From Actinomycetes bacterium (GTDB taxonomy: Bacteria; Actinomycetota; Acidimicrobiia; Acidimicrobiales; Ilumatobacteraceae): a DNA stretch of 64,000 bases. Positions 8,917-19,882 of the stretch are shown piece after piece; the first letter of the stretch is position 1, and each line of letters begins with the position of its first letter. The stretch lies in the NCBI GenBank assembly GCA_029782355.1, contig JAKOUY010000011.1:456414-520413 (forward strand), in the 5' to 3' direction. The notes beneath the pieces are model-generated. The model did not search any database. It worked only from the letters and a program-made list of their open reading frames with translations, and had not been told where the DNA came from. The position numbers and the translations under genes were made by a program.

Positions 8917-10794
8917 CGGGTGGAACGTGGCGTAGACCGCCTCGGCCACGGCGTCGGGCAGGAAGCTGAGTGCCCGGAGGTCGGCGAGATCGGCGCGCTT
9001 GACCGCGTTGACCCCACCCATCGCCTGGACCAGCTTCTTGCGGCGGGCCTCCCCCAGGCCGGGAATCCCGTCGAGGGCGCTGGTGGTCATCCGCTTGCCG
9101 CGCACCTCCCGGTGGAAGGTGTTGGCGAAGCGGTGGGCCTCGTCGCGGATCCGCTGCAGCATGAACAGCGCCTCGCTCCCCCGCGGGATCTCCACCGGTT
9201 CGCCGCGGCCAGGGACGTAGATCTCCTCGAAGCGTTTGGCCAGTGAGGCGATGGGGATCTCGTCGGCCAGCCCGAGGCGGTGGACCACTCGCTCGGCGAC
9301 GCCCAACTGGCCCTTGCCGCCGTCGACCAGGAGCAGCTGCGGGGGGTAGGCGAACTTGCGCGGCCGGCGCGGCGCGCCGTCGGCCAGGTCCTCGTCCAAC
9401 GGTTGGTCGCGCTCCTGCAGGTACGCGCTCAGCCGACGCGTCAGGACCTCCTCCATGGCGGCGAAGTCGTCGTTGCCGGGCACGTCGCGGATCTTGAAGC
9501 GGCGGTACTCGCGCTTGTTCGGCAGCCCGTCCTCCATGACCACCATCGAGCCGACGTAGTCGGTGCCCTGCAGGTGGGCCATGTCGTAGCACTCGATGCG
9601 CAACGGGGCCTCGGGGAGCTGGAGCAGGTCCTGCAGCTCGGTCATCGCCCGGCTGCGGGCGTTGTGGTCACCGGCCCGGCGCAGCCGGTGGCGCAGGAAC
9701 TCCTCGTTGGCGTTGCGCGTCACCGTCTCGTGCAGGGCCCGCTTGTCGCCGCGCTGGGGCACCCGGATCTGCACGCGTGAGCCGCGCAGGTGACCGAGCC
9801 ACTCCTCGTAGGTCGACGTGTCCTCGCCGAGAGCCGGGACCAGCACCTGCTTGGGCACGCCGAGTGGCGGCTCGTCGCCGTACAGCTCCTCGAGGATCCG
9901 CTCGGAGAGCTGCCCGGGCGACAGCGGCTCGACCTTGTCGACGACGAACCCCTTGCGGCCCACCACCCGCCCGTGGCGCACGTAGAACACCTGCACCGCC
10001 GCCTCGAGCTCGTCCTCGGCCACCCCAACGACGTCGACGTCCTCGTTGCGCTCGGCGACCATCTGCTGCTTCTCGATCGCCCTCTGCACCGCGGTCAGCC
10101 GGTCGCGCAACCGGGCGGCGCGCTCGTAGGCCAGCTCGGCCGCGGCGCCGCGCATCTCCCGGGTCAGCCGGTCGACGATCTCGTCGGTCCGGCCGTCGAG
10201 GAACTCGCACAGCTCGACCACGAGCTGGCGATACGGCATCTCCTCGATCTCGCCGACGCACGGCCCGGAGCACTTCTCGATGTGGAACAGCAGGCATGGC
10301 CGACCCAGGCGGTGGTGCTGGTTGAACTTCGCCGGGCTGCAGGTCCGGATCGGGAAGCTGCGCAGCAGCAGGTCGAGGGTGTCGCGGATGGCGTAGGCGT
10401 GGGCGTACGGACCGAAGTAGCGCGTGCCCTTGCGCTTGCGGCCGCGCATCACCATGGCCCGTGGAAACTGCTCGTCGACGGTGACGGCCAGGAACGGATA
10501 GCTCTTGTCGTCACGCAGGCGGATGTTGAAGCGCGGCCGGTGCTGCTTGATCAGGCTGTACTCCAGCATCAGCGCTTCGACCTCGTTGCGCACCTCGATC
10601 CACTCCACGGTGGCCGCCGTGGCCACCATCTGGGCGGTGCGCGGGTGCAGGTTGCGCGGCGATTGGAAGTAGTTGGAGAGACGCTGGCGCAGGCTGGAGG
10701 CCTTGCCGACGTAGATCACCCGGCCCTGGGCGTCCTTGAACTGGTACGACCCGGGGGCGTCCGGGATGGTGCCGGCGGGCGGGCGGTCGACCAT
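8914..10794 (-). CDS. uvrC: Excinuclease ABC subunit C
   Basis: Dual-incision nuclease of nucleotide excision repair, 626 residues. The N-terminal GIY-YIG nuclease domain is recognisable (GSYQFKDAQGRVIYVGKASSL, residues 15-35) and cuts the 3' side. A UVR motif that contacts UvrB follows near residues 205-240, then the RNase H-like domain that makes the 5' cut (CYDMAHLQGTDYVGSMVV) and a C-terminal helix-hairpin-helix (IPGLGEARRKKL). uvrA and uvrB are also in this window but about 3 kb away and separately transcribed. The ATG at 10794 follows TACCCT by 7 nt. Confidence 0.97.
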   Translation of the reverse strand: MVDRPPAGTIPDAPGSYQFKDAQGRVIYVGKASSLRQRLSNYFQSPRNLHPRTAQMVATAATVEWIEVRNEVEALMLEYSLIKQHRPRFNIRLRDDKSYPFLAVTVDEQFPRAMVMRGRKRKGTRYFGPYAHAYAIRDTLDLLLRSFPIRTCSPAKFNQHHRLGRPCLLFHIEKCSGPCVGEIEEMPYRQLVVELCEFLDGRTDEIVDRLTREMRGAAAELAYERAARLRDRLTAVQRAIEKQQMVAERNEDVDVVGVAEDELEAAVQVFYVRHGRVVGRKGFVVDKVEPLSPGQLSERILEELYGDEPPLGVPKQVLVPALGEDTSTYEEWLGHLRGSRVQIRVPQRGDKRALHETVTRNANEEFLRHRLRRAGDHNARSRAMTELQDLLQLPEAPLRIECYDMAHLQGTDYVGSMVVMEDGLPNKREYRRFKIRDVPGNDDFAAMEEVLTRRLSAYLQERDQPLDEDLADGAPRRPRKFAYPPQLLLVDGGKGQLGVAERVVHRLGLADEIPIASLAKRFEEIYVPGRGEPVEIPRGSEALFMLQRIRDEAHRFANTFHREVRGKRMTTSALDGIPGLGEARRKKLVQAMGGVNAVKRADLADLRALSFLPDAVAEAVYATFHP

Positions 10795-10801
10795 CGACCC
10801 C

Positions 10802-10807
10802 AGGGTA
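10802..10807 (-). promoter_or_regulatory. Candidate -10 box of uvrC, overlapping that of the divergent gene
   Basis: TACCCT on the minus strand ends 7 nt before the uvrC ATG. Its first two bases, in minus-strand reading, are shared with the TAGGGT box of the divergent rhomboid-like gene. Confidence 0.55.
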
Positions 10808-10811
10808 GGGT
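10806..10811 (+). promoter_or_regulatory. Candidate -10 box of the rhomboid-like gene (leaderless)
   Basis: TAGGGT ends 6 nt before the GTG at 10818. It overlaps the uvrC -10 box by 2 bp, so the two promoters cannot easily be occupied at once. Confidence 0.55.
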
Positions 10812-10817
10812 GCTGGG

Positions 10818-11660
10818 GTGCCCGGGAGATACCAGTTCTCGCTGCCGGAGCGTCCCCAGCGCGACGGCTGGCTGCGCATCGGGCGCCTCGACCTGACCAC
10901 CACCGCGATCCTGGTGATCCTCGGGGTGGCGTCGATGTTCCTGTACGCCGCCGACAAGGCCACGGCGTTCAAACTGGCCTTCTTCGGGCCGTTCGTCCGC
11001 GACGGCGACTTCTGGCGGGTCGTCACCTGGCCCGTGTTCAACCCGCCCGACGACCTCTTCGTCCTGCTGACCTTCGTGGTGTTCTGGTTCGTCGGCCACC
11101 GGATCGAGGACGAGATCGGCAAGCGCCGCTTCGCCGTCCTGCTGGCGGCGATGACCGTAGTGCCGGCGGTGCTGGTCACCGTGTTCCAGAGCACCTCGGA
11201 CACCGCCGCGGCCAGCGGGCTGGGGACGCTGGGCATCGGACTGGTGGTGATCTACGCCCTCGAGCACCCCGGCGCATCGTTCTTCTTCAACATCCCCCTG
11301 TGGGTGATCGCCGCCGTGATCGTCGGCCTCGACGTGCTCCGCCTGCTGGCCGACCGAGCCTTCGGCATGCTGATCCTGGAGCTGCTGGTCATCGTCGTCG
11401 GCGTCCTCGGGGCCCGCCGCTTCGGCCTCCTCGCTGAGCTCGGCCCGCTAACGGCGAGGCGCCGGCACACCGTGGTCAACGGACCGTGGACCGGCTCGCC
11501 CCGGCCGGCCACCGCCACCCGCAGCCTGGACGACCGCCTCGCCGACCAGGCTGCCCTGGACCGCCTCCTCGACAAGATCAGCTCCACCGGCATGGACTCG
11601 CTGACCCGCGCCGAGAAGCACCAGCTCAACGAGTTGAGCAAGCGCCTGCGCGATCGCTGA
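10818..11660 (+). CDS. Rhomboid-like membrane protein with C-terminal DUF6576-type tail, probably non-proteolytic
   Basis: A 280-residue polytopic membrane protein. Helices are visible at about residues 25-45, 75-95, 108-125, 135-155 and 165-220. The loop GHRIEDEIGKRRF resembles the conserved rhomboid motif after the second helix. The active-site serine motif GxSG reads AASG here, and the last helix (LILELLVIVVGVLGARRFG) has no histidine, so the Ser-His dyad appears incomplete. The cytosolic C-terminus (LDRLLDKISSTGMDSLTRAE) matches the tail often attached to bacterial rhomboids. Start GTG at 10818 follows TAGGGT by 6 nt. The role is unknown; a proteolytically dead rhomboid is my inference. 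Confidence 0.75.
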   Translation: MPGRYQFSLPERPQRDGWLRIGRLDLTTTAILVILGVASMFLYAADKATAFKLAFFGPFVRDGDFWRVVTWPVFNPPDDLFVLLTFVVFWFVGHRIEDEIGKRRFAVLLAAMTVVPAVLVTVFQSTSDTAAASGLGTLGIGLVVIYALEHPGASFFFNIPLWVIAAVIVGLDVLRLLADRAFGMLILELLVIVVGVLGARRFGLLAELGPLTARRRHTVVNGPWTGSPRPATATRSLDDRLADQAALDRLLDKISSTGMDSLTRAEKHQLNELSKRLRDR

Positions 11661-11794
11661 GGGCGACGTCGGCGTCGGACCATCGGCGGACACCGACCCG
11701 CTCGGGTCGTGGCGGCAGCTGGCCGGCACGCTGCAGGCATCGTTGGACGATCCGCAGACAGCGGCCCGGCGGTTTCTCGTCGGACCGCACCCGT
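11661..11794. other. Intergenic region between convergent genes
   Basis: This 134-bp stretch lies between the rhomboid-like gene and the convergent NarL-type regulator gene. An open plus-strand reading continues past the rhomboid stop for about 70 codons, but there is no start codon with a ribosome site. No gene or clear terminator is supported. Confidence 0.5.
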
Positions 11795-12463
11795 TCATTG
11801 CTCGCCCGCGGAGTCGGCCAGCCAGCGGAGGTACGCCAACACCGCCAGGACCCGACGGTTCGAGTGGGGATCCTCGTCGATGTTGAGCTTGACGAAGACC
11901 TGCGCCGTGTGCGTCTCCACCGTTCGCACGGCGATCTGCAGCAATGCCGCGATGGCTGCATTGGATCGGCCCTCGGCGAGCAGCTTGAGGACGTCCGTCT
12001 CACGCGCCGTCAGCGTGTCGAGGGGACCGGAATGCCGGCGCCGACTGACGACCCGCTGGACGATTGCCGGGTCGACGACGCATTCGCCCCGGTGGAGGCG
12101 TCCGATTGCCTCCACGAGTTGGGTGTCGTCGACGATCCGGTCCTTCAGCAGGTAGCCGCAGCGATGCGGGTGCTCGCCGAGCAACCGCAGGGCGTAGGCC
12201 AACTCGACGTACTGCGACAGGACGAGCACCGCGGTCGAGGGATGCCGCTGGCGGAGTTCAGCGGCGAGAACGAGTCCTTCGTCGGTGAAGGTGGGCGGCA
12301 GGCGGATGTCCAGCACCACCAGGTCCGGGTCGGTCCCGGCAACCACGGCCGGCACCTGTCGAGCGTCACCGACCTCCCCGACGACCTCGTGCCCGGCATC
12401 CTCGAGGACCGCGGCGATGCCGCGGCGGGTCAGCACGGCGTCCTCGGCGATCACGACCCGCAT
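11795..12463 (-). CDS. NarL/FixJ-type response regulator
   Basis: DNA-binding response regulator of 222 residues. The receiver domain begins MRVVIAEDAVLTRRG and carries the phospho-acceptor aspartate in LVVLDIRLPP, with the conserved lysine in GYLLKDR. A LuxR-type helix-turn-helix follows (LTARETDVLKLLAEGRSNAAIA, slightly cut here to its core RETDVLKLLAEGRSN). The ATG at 12463 is preferred; an upstream GTG at 12481 is also in frame. It overlaps the remnant of a cognate histidine kinase gene, which has lost its sensor part, so this regulator may now be orphaned or respond to another kinase. Confidence 0.88.
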   Translation of the reverse strand: MRVVIAEDAVLTRRGIAAVLEDAGHEVVGEVGDARQVPAVVAGTDPDLVVLDIRLPPTFTDEGLVLAAELRQRHPSTAVLVLSQYVELAYALRLLGEHPHRCGYLLKDRIVDDTQLVEAIGRLHRGECVVDPAIVQRVVSRRRHSGPLDTLTARETDVLKLLAEGRSNAAIAALLQIAVRTVETHTAQVFVKLNIDEDPHSNRRVLAVLAYLRWLADSAGEQ

Positions 12464-13119
12464 GGCAGCTCGGCTTCCCACCCTCCGGAGACCACTCGAA
12501 CCGTCCCACCGGCAGCGTAGATTCGGTCGGCTGACGTCTCCGAGGGCCCGTCCGAACCGATGAACCGGAGCACCACGGCATCGTCGCCGAGCTCGACGGC
12601 CGTGCGGCCGGGGCGCTCTGGCATCGAGTCGGCCAGCACGGCATACGCGGCCCGCTCGACGTCACGCCCGGGCCGTGTCGTGCCATCAACCTGCACGTCT
12701 CGGGGCACCGTCCGGCGTGCATTCAGCGCGCCGAGCGCCGGCCCGAGCCCGCTGACGTCGAGCAGGACCGGGTACAGACCCTCGGAGATCTCGCGCAGGC
12801 GCTCGAGCAGCCCTGCGGCAACCTCGCCGAGCTCCCGACAGCGCTCTGCAACCCCGACCCTGCTCGCCTGCTGGGCATGACGTCGGGCACGTCGCAGCTC
12901 CATGGCCAGAGCGAGGACTCGCTGCTGGGCCCCGTCGTGGAGATCTCGTTCGAGACGATGCCGCTCCGAGTCGGCGGCGAGCACGACCCGCGCTCGCGAT
13001 TCGGCCAGTTCGTTCACGCGGGTGCGGAGCTGGGCGGTGAGCAGTTCGTTCTGGATGGCCAGTCGACACTCGGGCCCCAACATCGACACGAGCTCGGCCG
13101 CCCCCGACGGGAGGCTGTG
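12451..13119 (-). pseudogene. Remnant of a NarL-family histidine kinase, truncated at the 5' end
   Basis: About 220 codons remain. The dimerisation/phospho-acceptor motif SERHRLERDLHDGAQQRV is intact, and the extreme C-terminus AELPCGS matches this kinase family. The ATPase part is badly worn: where the family has an N-box of the EALANVAKHA kind, this reads VLADSMPERPGRT, and the glycine-rich G boxes are lost. Upstream, homology stops at about 13120, where transposase-like sequence begins in the other orientation. The sensor region is absent. I therefore call it a decayed gene. It overlaps the response regulator start, as paired genes usually do. Confidence 0.75.
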
Positions 13120-13458
13120 CTCCAGGGGCTCGCAATTTCGTTCACGAAAGCTCCAGCGTTCGTTGACCCGTCACGGCATGGTTGGCTCGATGGGCCAAGT
13201 CGGTTCCGCCGGCGACAACGCTGCGATGGAGTCGTTCTTCGCGCTCTTGCAGAAGAACGTGCTCAATCGGCAACGCTGGCGCACCCGCGAAGACCTGCGC
13301 ATCGCGATCGTCTCCTGGATCGAACGCACCTACCACCGCCGCCGCCACCAACCCGCCCTCGGCCGGTTGACCCCGATCGAGTACGAGACCATCATCAACC
13401 CCGCCACCACCAAGGCGGCCCAACCCAACCCACCTGTCACCAGATCACGCGGCGGTCC
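13120..13458 (+). mobile_element. IS3-family transposase fragment (C-terminal part only)
   Basis: The plus strand encodes the last third of an IS3-family (rve integrase core) transposase. It begins abruptly at RGSQFRSRK, which normally follows the second catalytic aspartate, and continues with GDNAAMESFFALLQKN, which carries the catalytic glutamate, then WIERTYHRRRHQPALGRLTP. The first two catalytic aspartates, the helix-turn-helix ORF and any terminal inverted repeats are missing. The left edge falls inside a histidine kinase gene and the right edge runs into a recombinase fragment in another frame. It is an old, non-functional scar. Confidence 0.85.
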
Positions 13459-13599
13459 CGAAACCCCGAGGGCTACTCCCTCCCCACCCAACGAGACGCC
13501 TGCCTCCGCCGAGCCGAAACCCTCGGAGCTGTAGTCGTGGAGGAGTACGTCGACAAGGACACCGGCACTGCCGTGTCCAAGCGACCGGCCATGCAGTAG
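13459..13599 (+). pseudogene. Serine recombinase (resolvase) N-terminal fragment
   Basis: In a frame different from the transposase, 13459-13599 encodes NPEGYSLPTQRDACLRRAE, then GAVVVEEYVDKDTGTA and SKRPAMQ followed by TAG. This matches residues about 20-65 of the resolvase domain of large serine recombinases, which reads S-x-Q-R-x-x-C-x-x-A-E and later D-R-P-x-x-Q. The catalytic serine region upstream, the rest of the resolvase domain and the recombinase domains are missing. It is a second mobile-element scrap joined directly to the IS3 remnant. Confidence 0.65.
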
Positions 13600-13624
13600 C
13601 CCGAGTCTGCTGGCTCGGGTTTAC
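13600..13624 (+). terminator. Short hairpin followed by a T-rich stretch
   Basis: CCCGAG (13600-13605) pairs with CTCGGG (13614-13619) across an 8-nt loop, followed by TTTA. It lies just after the stop of the recombinase scrap and 54 bp from the convergent uvrA stop. It could be a weak intrinsic terminator on the plus strand. Confidence 0.4.
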
Positions 13625-13677
13625 TCGTCATCGGGTTCGAAAGCGACAAATTTGGCGGAGACGACCAACCCGGTCCC

Positions 13678-16575
<2,898 letters not shown>

Positions 16576-16583
16576 GGGCTCCG

Positions 16584-16589
16584 AACCTA
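16584..16589 (-). promoter_or_regulatory. Candidate -10 box of uvrA
   Basis: TAGGTT on the minus strand ends 8 nt before the uvrA ATG, in the short gap after uvrB. It would give uvrA a near-leaderless start in addition to readthrough from uvrB. Confidence 0.35.
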
Positions 16590-16593
16590 CCGA

Positions 16594-18633
16594 TCAGCCG
16601 GCGTCGCGCAACTCGCGGCGCAGCTCGTTGACTTCGTCACGCAACCGGGCGGCGTACTCGAACTTCAGCTCGGCGGCAGCCTCGTGCATCTCTTCCTCGA
16701 GGGTCTGGATCAACCGGGCCAGCTCCTGCTGCGGCATGGTCTTCAGCTCGCGCTGGACCTTGTCGCGCTCGCGCTGGCGGCGGCGGTCCTTGCCGGGCAC
16801 CGGGGCGGTGTCGTCCGGGCGCAGCAGGGAGAGGATGTCGCCGACCGCCTTGCGGATGGTCTGCGGGTTGATCCCGTGCTCGGCGTTGTAGGCCAGCTGG
16901 CGCTGGCGGCGCTGCTGGGTGGTGTCGATGGCCCGCTGCATCGACGGCGTGATCGTGTCGGCGTACATGACCACCTGGCCGTCGACGTTGCGCGCCGCCC
17001 GGCCGATCATCTGGATCAGCGACGTCTCGCTGCGCAGGAAACCCTCCTTGTCGGCGTCGAGGATCGACACCAGCGAGACCTCGGGGAGGTCGAGACCCTC
17101 GCGCAGCAGGTTGATGCCCACCAGGACGTCGAACTCGCCGAGGCGCAGGGCGCGGAGGATCTCGATCCGCTGGATGGTGTCGATGTTGCTGTGCAGGTAG
17201 CGGACCCGAAGCCCCTGCTCCAACAGGTAGTCGGTGAGGTCCTCGGCCATCTTCTTGGTCAGCGTGGTGACCAGGATGCGGTCGCCCTTGGCGATGCGCT
17301 GGTTGACCATCTCGATCAGGTCGTCGATCTGGCCCTTGGTCGGCTTGACGATCACCTCCGGATCGACCAGGCCGGTGGGCCGGACGATCTGCTCGACGAC
17401 CTGGGTCGAGTGCTGGACCTCCCAATCGGCCGGCGTGGCCGACAGGAACACCGCCTGGTTGATCCGCTCGAGCACCTCCTCGAAGCGCAACGGGCGGTTG
17501 TCCCGGGCGCTGGGCAGGCGGAAGCCGTGCTCGACCAACTGATCCTTGCGGCTCAGGTCGCCGAGGTACTGGCCGTGCAGCTGCGGCACGGCCACATGGC
17601 TCTCGTCGACCACCAGGAGGAAGTCGTTCGGGAAGTAGTCGAGCAGGGTGAACGGCGGCTCGCCATAGGTCCGCCCGTCGATGTGCATCGAGTAGTTCTC
17701 GATGCCGTTGCAGTAGCCGACCTCCTGGATCATCTCCAGGTCGTACTGCGTGCGCATCCGCAGGCGTTGGGCCTCGAGCAGCTTGCCGTTCTCCTCGAAC
17801 CAGGCCAACCGCTCCTGCAGTTCGGCCTCGATGCCCAGCACCGCCCGGCGCATCCGCTCGTCGCCGGCCACGTAGTGGGTGGCCGGGAAGACGACGATCT
17901 CGGTGTGCTCGGCGAGGGTCTCGCCGGTGAGCGGATCGATGGTGGTGATCCGCTCGACGGTGTCACCGAACATCTCGATGCGGACGACCGACTCCTCGTA
18001 GCTCGGGTGGACCTCGATGGTGTCGCCACGCACCCGGAACTTGCCGCGCCCGAGGGTCAGGTCGTTGCGGTCGAACTGCAGGTCCACCAGCCGGCGCAGG
18101 ATGCTGCGCATGTCGTAGTCGACCCCGGTGTGCAGCTCGAGCAGCTGGCCGCGGTACTCCGCCGGATCGCCCATGCCGTAGATGCACGAGACGCTGGCGA
18201 CCACGATGGTGTCCCGCCGGGTGAGCAACGCCGCCGTCGCGCTGTGGCGCAGGCGGTCGATCTCGTCGTTGATCGAGGAGTCCTTTTCGATGTACGTGTC
18301 GCTGCTGGCGATGTACGCCTCGGGTTGGTAGTAGTCGTAGTAGCTGACGAAGTACTCGACCCGGTTGTTCGGGAAGAACTCGCGCATCTCCTGGGCCAGC
18401 TGGGCGGCCAGCGACTTGTTCGGGGCGAGGATCAGCGTCGGCCGCTGGACCTCCTGGATGGTCCAGGCCACCGTGGCCGACTTGCCCGAGCCGGTGATCC
18501 CGAGCAGCGTCTGGAAGCGGTCCCCGCGGCGGATCCCCTCGGCCAGCTGGGCGATCGCCGCCGGCTGGTCCCCGGCCGGCTGGAACTCGGACACCACCCG
18601 GAACACCTGGTCACGCACCGCAGGAACGCTCAC
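16594..18633 (-). CDS. uvrB: Excinuclease ABC subunit B
   Basis: Helicase-like damage verification subunit of nucleotide excision repair, 679 residues. Walker [13 protein letters not shown] is near residue 46, the beta-hairpin tyrosines are in [14 protein letters not shown], and the DEAD-like box reads VVDESH. Conserved helicase motifs continue ([17 protein letters not shown]). A C-terminal UVR domain ([21 protein letters not shown]) contacts UvrC. The GTG at 18633 follows TACACT by exactly 6 nt, a strong leaderless candidate. No LexA-type box was recognised in the 67 bp before it. Confidence 0.97.
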   Translation of the reverse strand: MSVPAVRDQVFRVVSEFQPAGDQPAAIAQLAEGIRRGDRFQTLLGITGSGKSATVAWTIQEVQRPTLILAPNKSLAAQLAQEMREFFPNNRVEYFVSYYDYYQPEAYIASSDTYIEKDSSINDEIDRLRHSATAALLTRRDTIVVASVSCIYGMGDPAEYRGQLLELHTGVDYDMRSILRRLVDLQFDRNDLTLGRGKFRVRGDTIEVHPSYEESVVRIEMFGDTVERITTIDPLTGETLAEHTEIVVFPATHYVAGDERMRRAVLGIEAELQERLAWFEENGKLLEAQRLRMRTQYDLEMIQEVGYCNGIENYSMHIDGRTYGEPPFTLLDYFPNDFLLVVDESHVAVPQLHGQYLGDLSRKDQLVEHGFRLPSARDNRPLRFEEVLERINQAVFLSATPADWEVQHSTQVVEQIVRPTGLVDPEVIVKPTKGQIDDLIEMVNQRIAKGDRILVTTLTKKMAEDLTDYLLEQGLRVRYLHSNIDTIQRIEILRALRLGEFDVLVGINLLREGLDLPEVSLVSILDADKEGFLRSETSLIQMIGRAARNVDGQVVMYADTITPSMQRAIDTTQQRRQRQLAYNAEHGINPQTIRKAVGDILSLLRPDDTAPVPGKDRRRQRERDKVQRELKTMPQQELARLIQTLEEEMHEAAAELKFEYAARLRDEVNELRRELRDAG

Positions 18634-18639
18634 CGGACC

Positions 18640-18645
18640 AGTGTA
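18640..18645 (-). promoter_or_regulatory. Candidate -10 box of uvrB (leaderless)
   Basis: TACACT on the minus strand is close to a consensus -10 and ends 6 nt before the uvrB GTG. No ribosome site is present, so a leaderless message is likely. Confidence 0.55.
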
Positions 18646-18688
18646 GCGGACCGAACACCCGTTCGTGACCGGGTGCCGCAGGTGGATC

Positions 18689-18694
18689 TAGGGT
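18689..18694 (+). promoter_or_regulatory. Candidate -10 box of the GNAT gene (leaderless)
   Basis: TAGGGT ends 6 nt before the ATG at 18701, the same hexamer and spacing as seen before the rhomboid-like gene. Confidence 0.5.
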
Positions 18695-18700
18695 GGGCGG

Positions 18701-19729
18701 ATGGCCGAGCTTCCCCTGCGGACCGAGCGGCTGGTCGTCCGAATGCTGCGCCCGGCGGACGCCGAGGCCTACCGCTCGATCCGCGACGATCCGCTCGTCG
18801 CCCGCCACCAGCTGTGGGAGCTGCCGTTCACGCTGGAGACGGCGGAGCGACACCTGGCCGACCAGGCCGAGACCGACGAGATCATCGTCGGGGACTGGAC
18901 CACGCTCGGGATCGAACTCGACGGCGAACTCATCGGCGACATCCCCGTCCATCTCCATGCCGCTGGCGGACCCGCCGAGATCGGCTACAACCTGCGCCCG
19001 GCCCGCTGGGGCCACGGCTACGCCAGCGAGGCCGTTGGCGCCGTTGCCGCCCACCTGTTCGAGCAGGTCGGGATCTGCCGGCTGTACGGGGAGCTCGACC
19101 CGGAGAACGTGGCGTCGCAGCGGGTCCTGGAAGCCGTCGGGCTTCGAGTCGAGGCCCTGGCGCGACGCTCCTTCTGGTGGCGCGGGGCGTGGAGCGACAA
19201 CCTCAGCTACTCGGCGACGGCCGAGGAGCATGCCGCCTGGCGGTCGCGGCCGCGCCGTCACCCCGGTGCGGTCACCCTTGAACCGATCGGCCCGGAAACG
19301 GCCGCAGTGTTCGGTTCGCTGGAGACCCATCACAGCCAGACCCGCTTCGTCAGCCCGGTGCTCGGCTCCTATCGCGACGCGCTCTTCCCGGTGGTGCACG
19401 ACGGTCACGCCGCCGTGCCCTGGCTGCGCGGGGTGCGCGCCGACGGCATTCCCGCCGGGTTCGTGATGGTCAGTGAGGTCGCCCCGGGCTGGCCGGAGCC
19501 GATCCTGTGGCGGCTGCTCGTCGATCGCCTCCACCAGCGCCGGGGCATTGGCGCGTCCGTGGTCGAGCAGGTCATCGGCCACGTCGGCGACCTCGGGGCC
19601 GACTCGCTGCTGGTCTCGTGGCGCGAGGGACCGGGCTCGCCGGCGGCGTTCTACCTGGCCCGCGGCTTCGTGCCCACCGGTGAGCGGTGGGACGGCGAGG
19701 TCGTCGCCCGCCTGCCGCTCGGATCCTGA
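18701..19729 (+). CDS. Tandem GNAT-family N-acetyltransferase
   Basis: A 342-residue protein made of two GNAT folds. The first (about residues 1-170) is RimJ/RimL-like, with LRTERLVVRMLRPADAEAY at the N-terminus and the acetyl-CoA region ARWGHGYASEAVGA. The second (about 185-342) has the pyrophosphate-binding core HQRRGIGASVVEQVI and the closing FYLARGFVPTGERW. Both cofactor loops look usable. The substrates (protein N-termini, small molecules or antibiotics) cannot be told. It is divergent from uvrB with a 67-bp gap. Confidence 0.85.
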   Translation: MAELPLRTERLVVRMLRPADAEAYRSIRDDPLVARHQLWELPFTLETAERHLADQAETDEIIVGDWTTLGIELDGELIGDIPVHLHAAGGPAEIGYNLRPARWGHGYASEAVGAVAAHLFEQVGICRLYGELDPENVASQRVLEAVGLRVEALARRSFWWRGAWSDNLSYSATAEEHAAWRSRPRRHPGAVTLEPIGPETAAVFGSLETHHSQTRFVSPVLGSYRDALFPVVHDGHAAVPWLRGVRADGIPAGFVMVSEVAPGWPEPILWRLLVDRLHQRRGIGASVVEQVIGHVGDLGADSLLVSWREGPGSPAAFYLARGFVPTGERWDGEVVARLPLGS

Positions 19730-19787
19730 CCGCCCACACCTCTCCCGGCGTGGCCCGCACCGACCCGGTCGAGCCCGGCGCCAGGGC

Positions 19788-19803
19788 TTGACAGCGCTGT
19801 CGA
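19788..19803. promoter_or_regulatory. LacI-type operator O1, overlapping the -35 box
   Basis: TTGACAGCGCTGTCGA is a 14-bp near-perfect palindrome centred on the CG step, as expected for LacI/GalR-family operators. Its core TGACAGCGCTGTC is the same as in O2, 45 bp downstream centre to centre. Binding here would block RNA polymerase. Confidence 0.8.
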
Positions 19804-19816
19804 GGTGTCCTACCGT
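19788..19816 (+). promoter_or_regulatory. Promoter of the sugar catabolic operon
   Basis: A -35 TTGACA (19788-19793) and a -10 TACCGT (19811-19816) are separated by exactly 17 bp. This is the clearest sigma70-type promoter in the window. The -35 box lies inside the first LacI-type palindrome. Confidence 0.8.
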
Positions 19817-19832
19817 GACGCCCATCACACCA

Positions 19833-19848
19833 CTGACAGCGCTGTCAG
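19833..19848. promoter_or_regulatory. LacI-type operator O2, downstream of the -10 box
   Basis: CTGACAGCGCTGTCAG is a perfect 16-bp palindrome with a central CG. It lies in the early transcribed region, about 10-25 nt after the likely transcription start, before the kinase start codon. The LacI-family gene is the second gene of this operon, so the sites are probably its own. Confidence 0.82.
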
Positions 19849-19882
19849 TCCGGTGCCGACCGTTGCGGAAGGAGGGGGCGGC

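Noticed and set aside
13629..13640. GGGTTCGAA, which looks like a tRNA T-arm and possible attachment site near the recombinase scrap
   Set aside because: No acceptor stem or anticodon arm surrounds it and no second copy was seen, so neither a tRNA nor an att site is supported.
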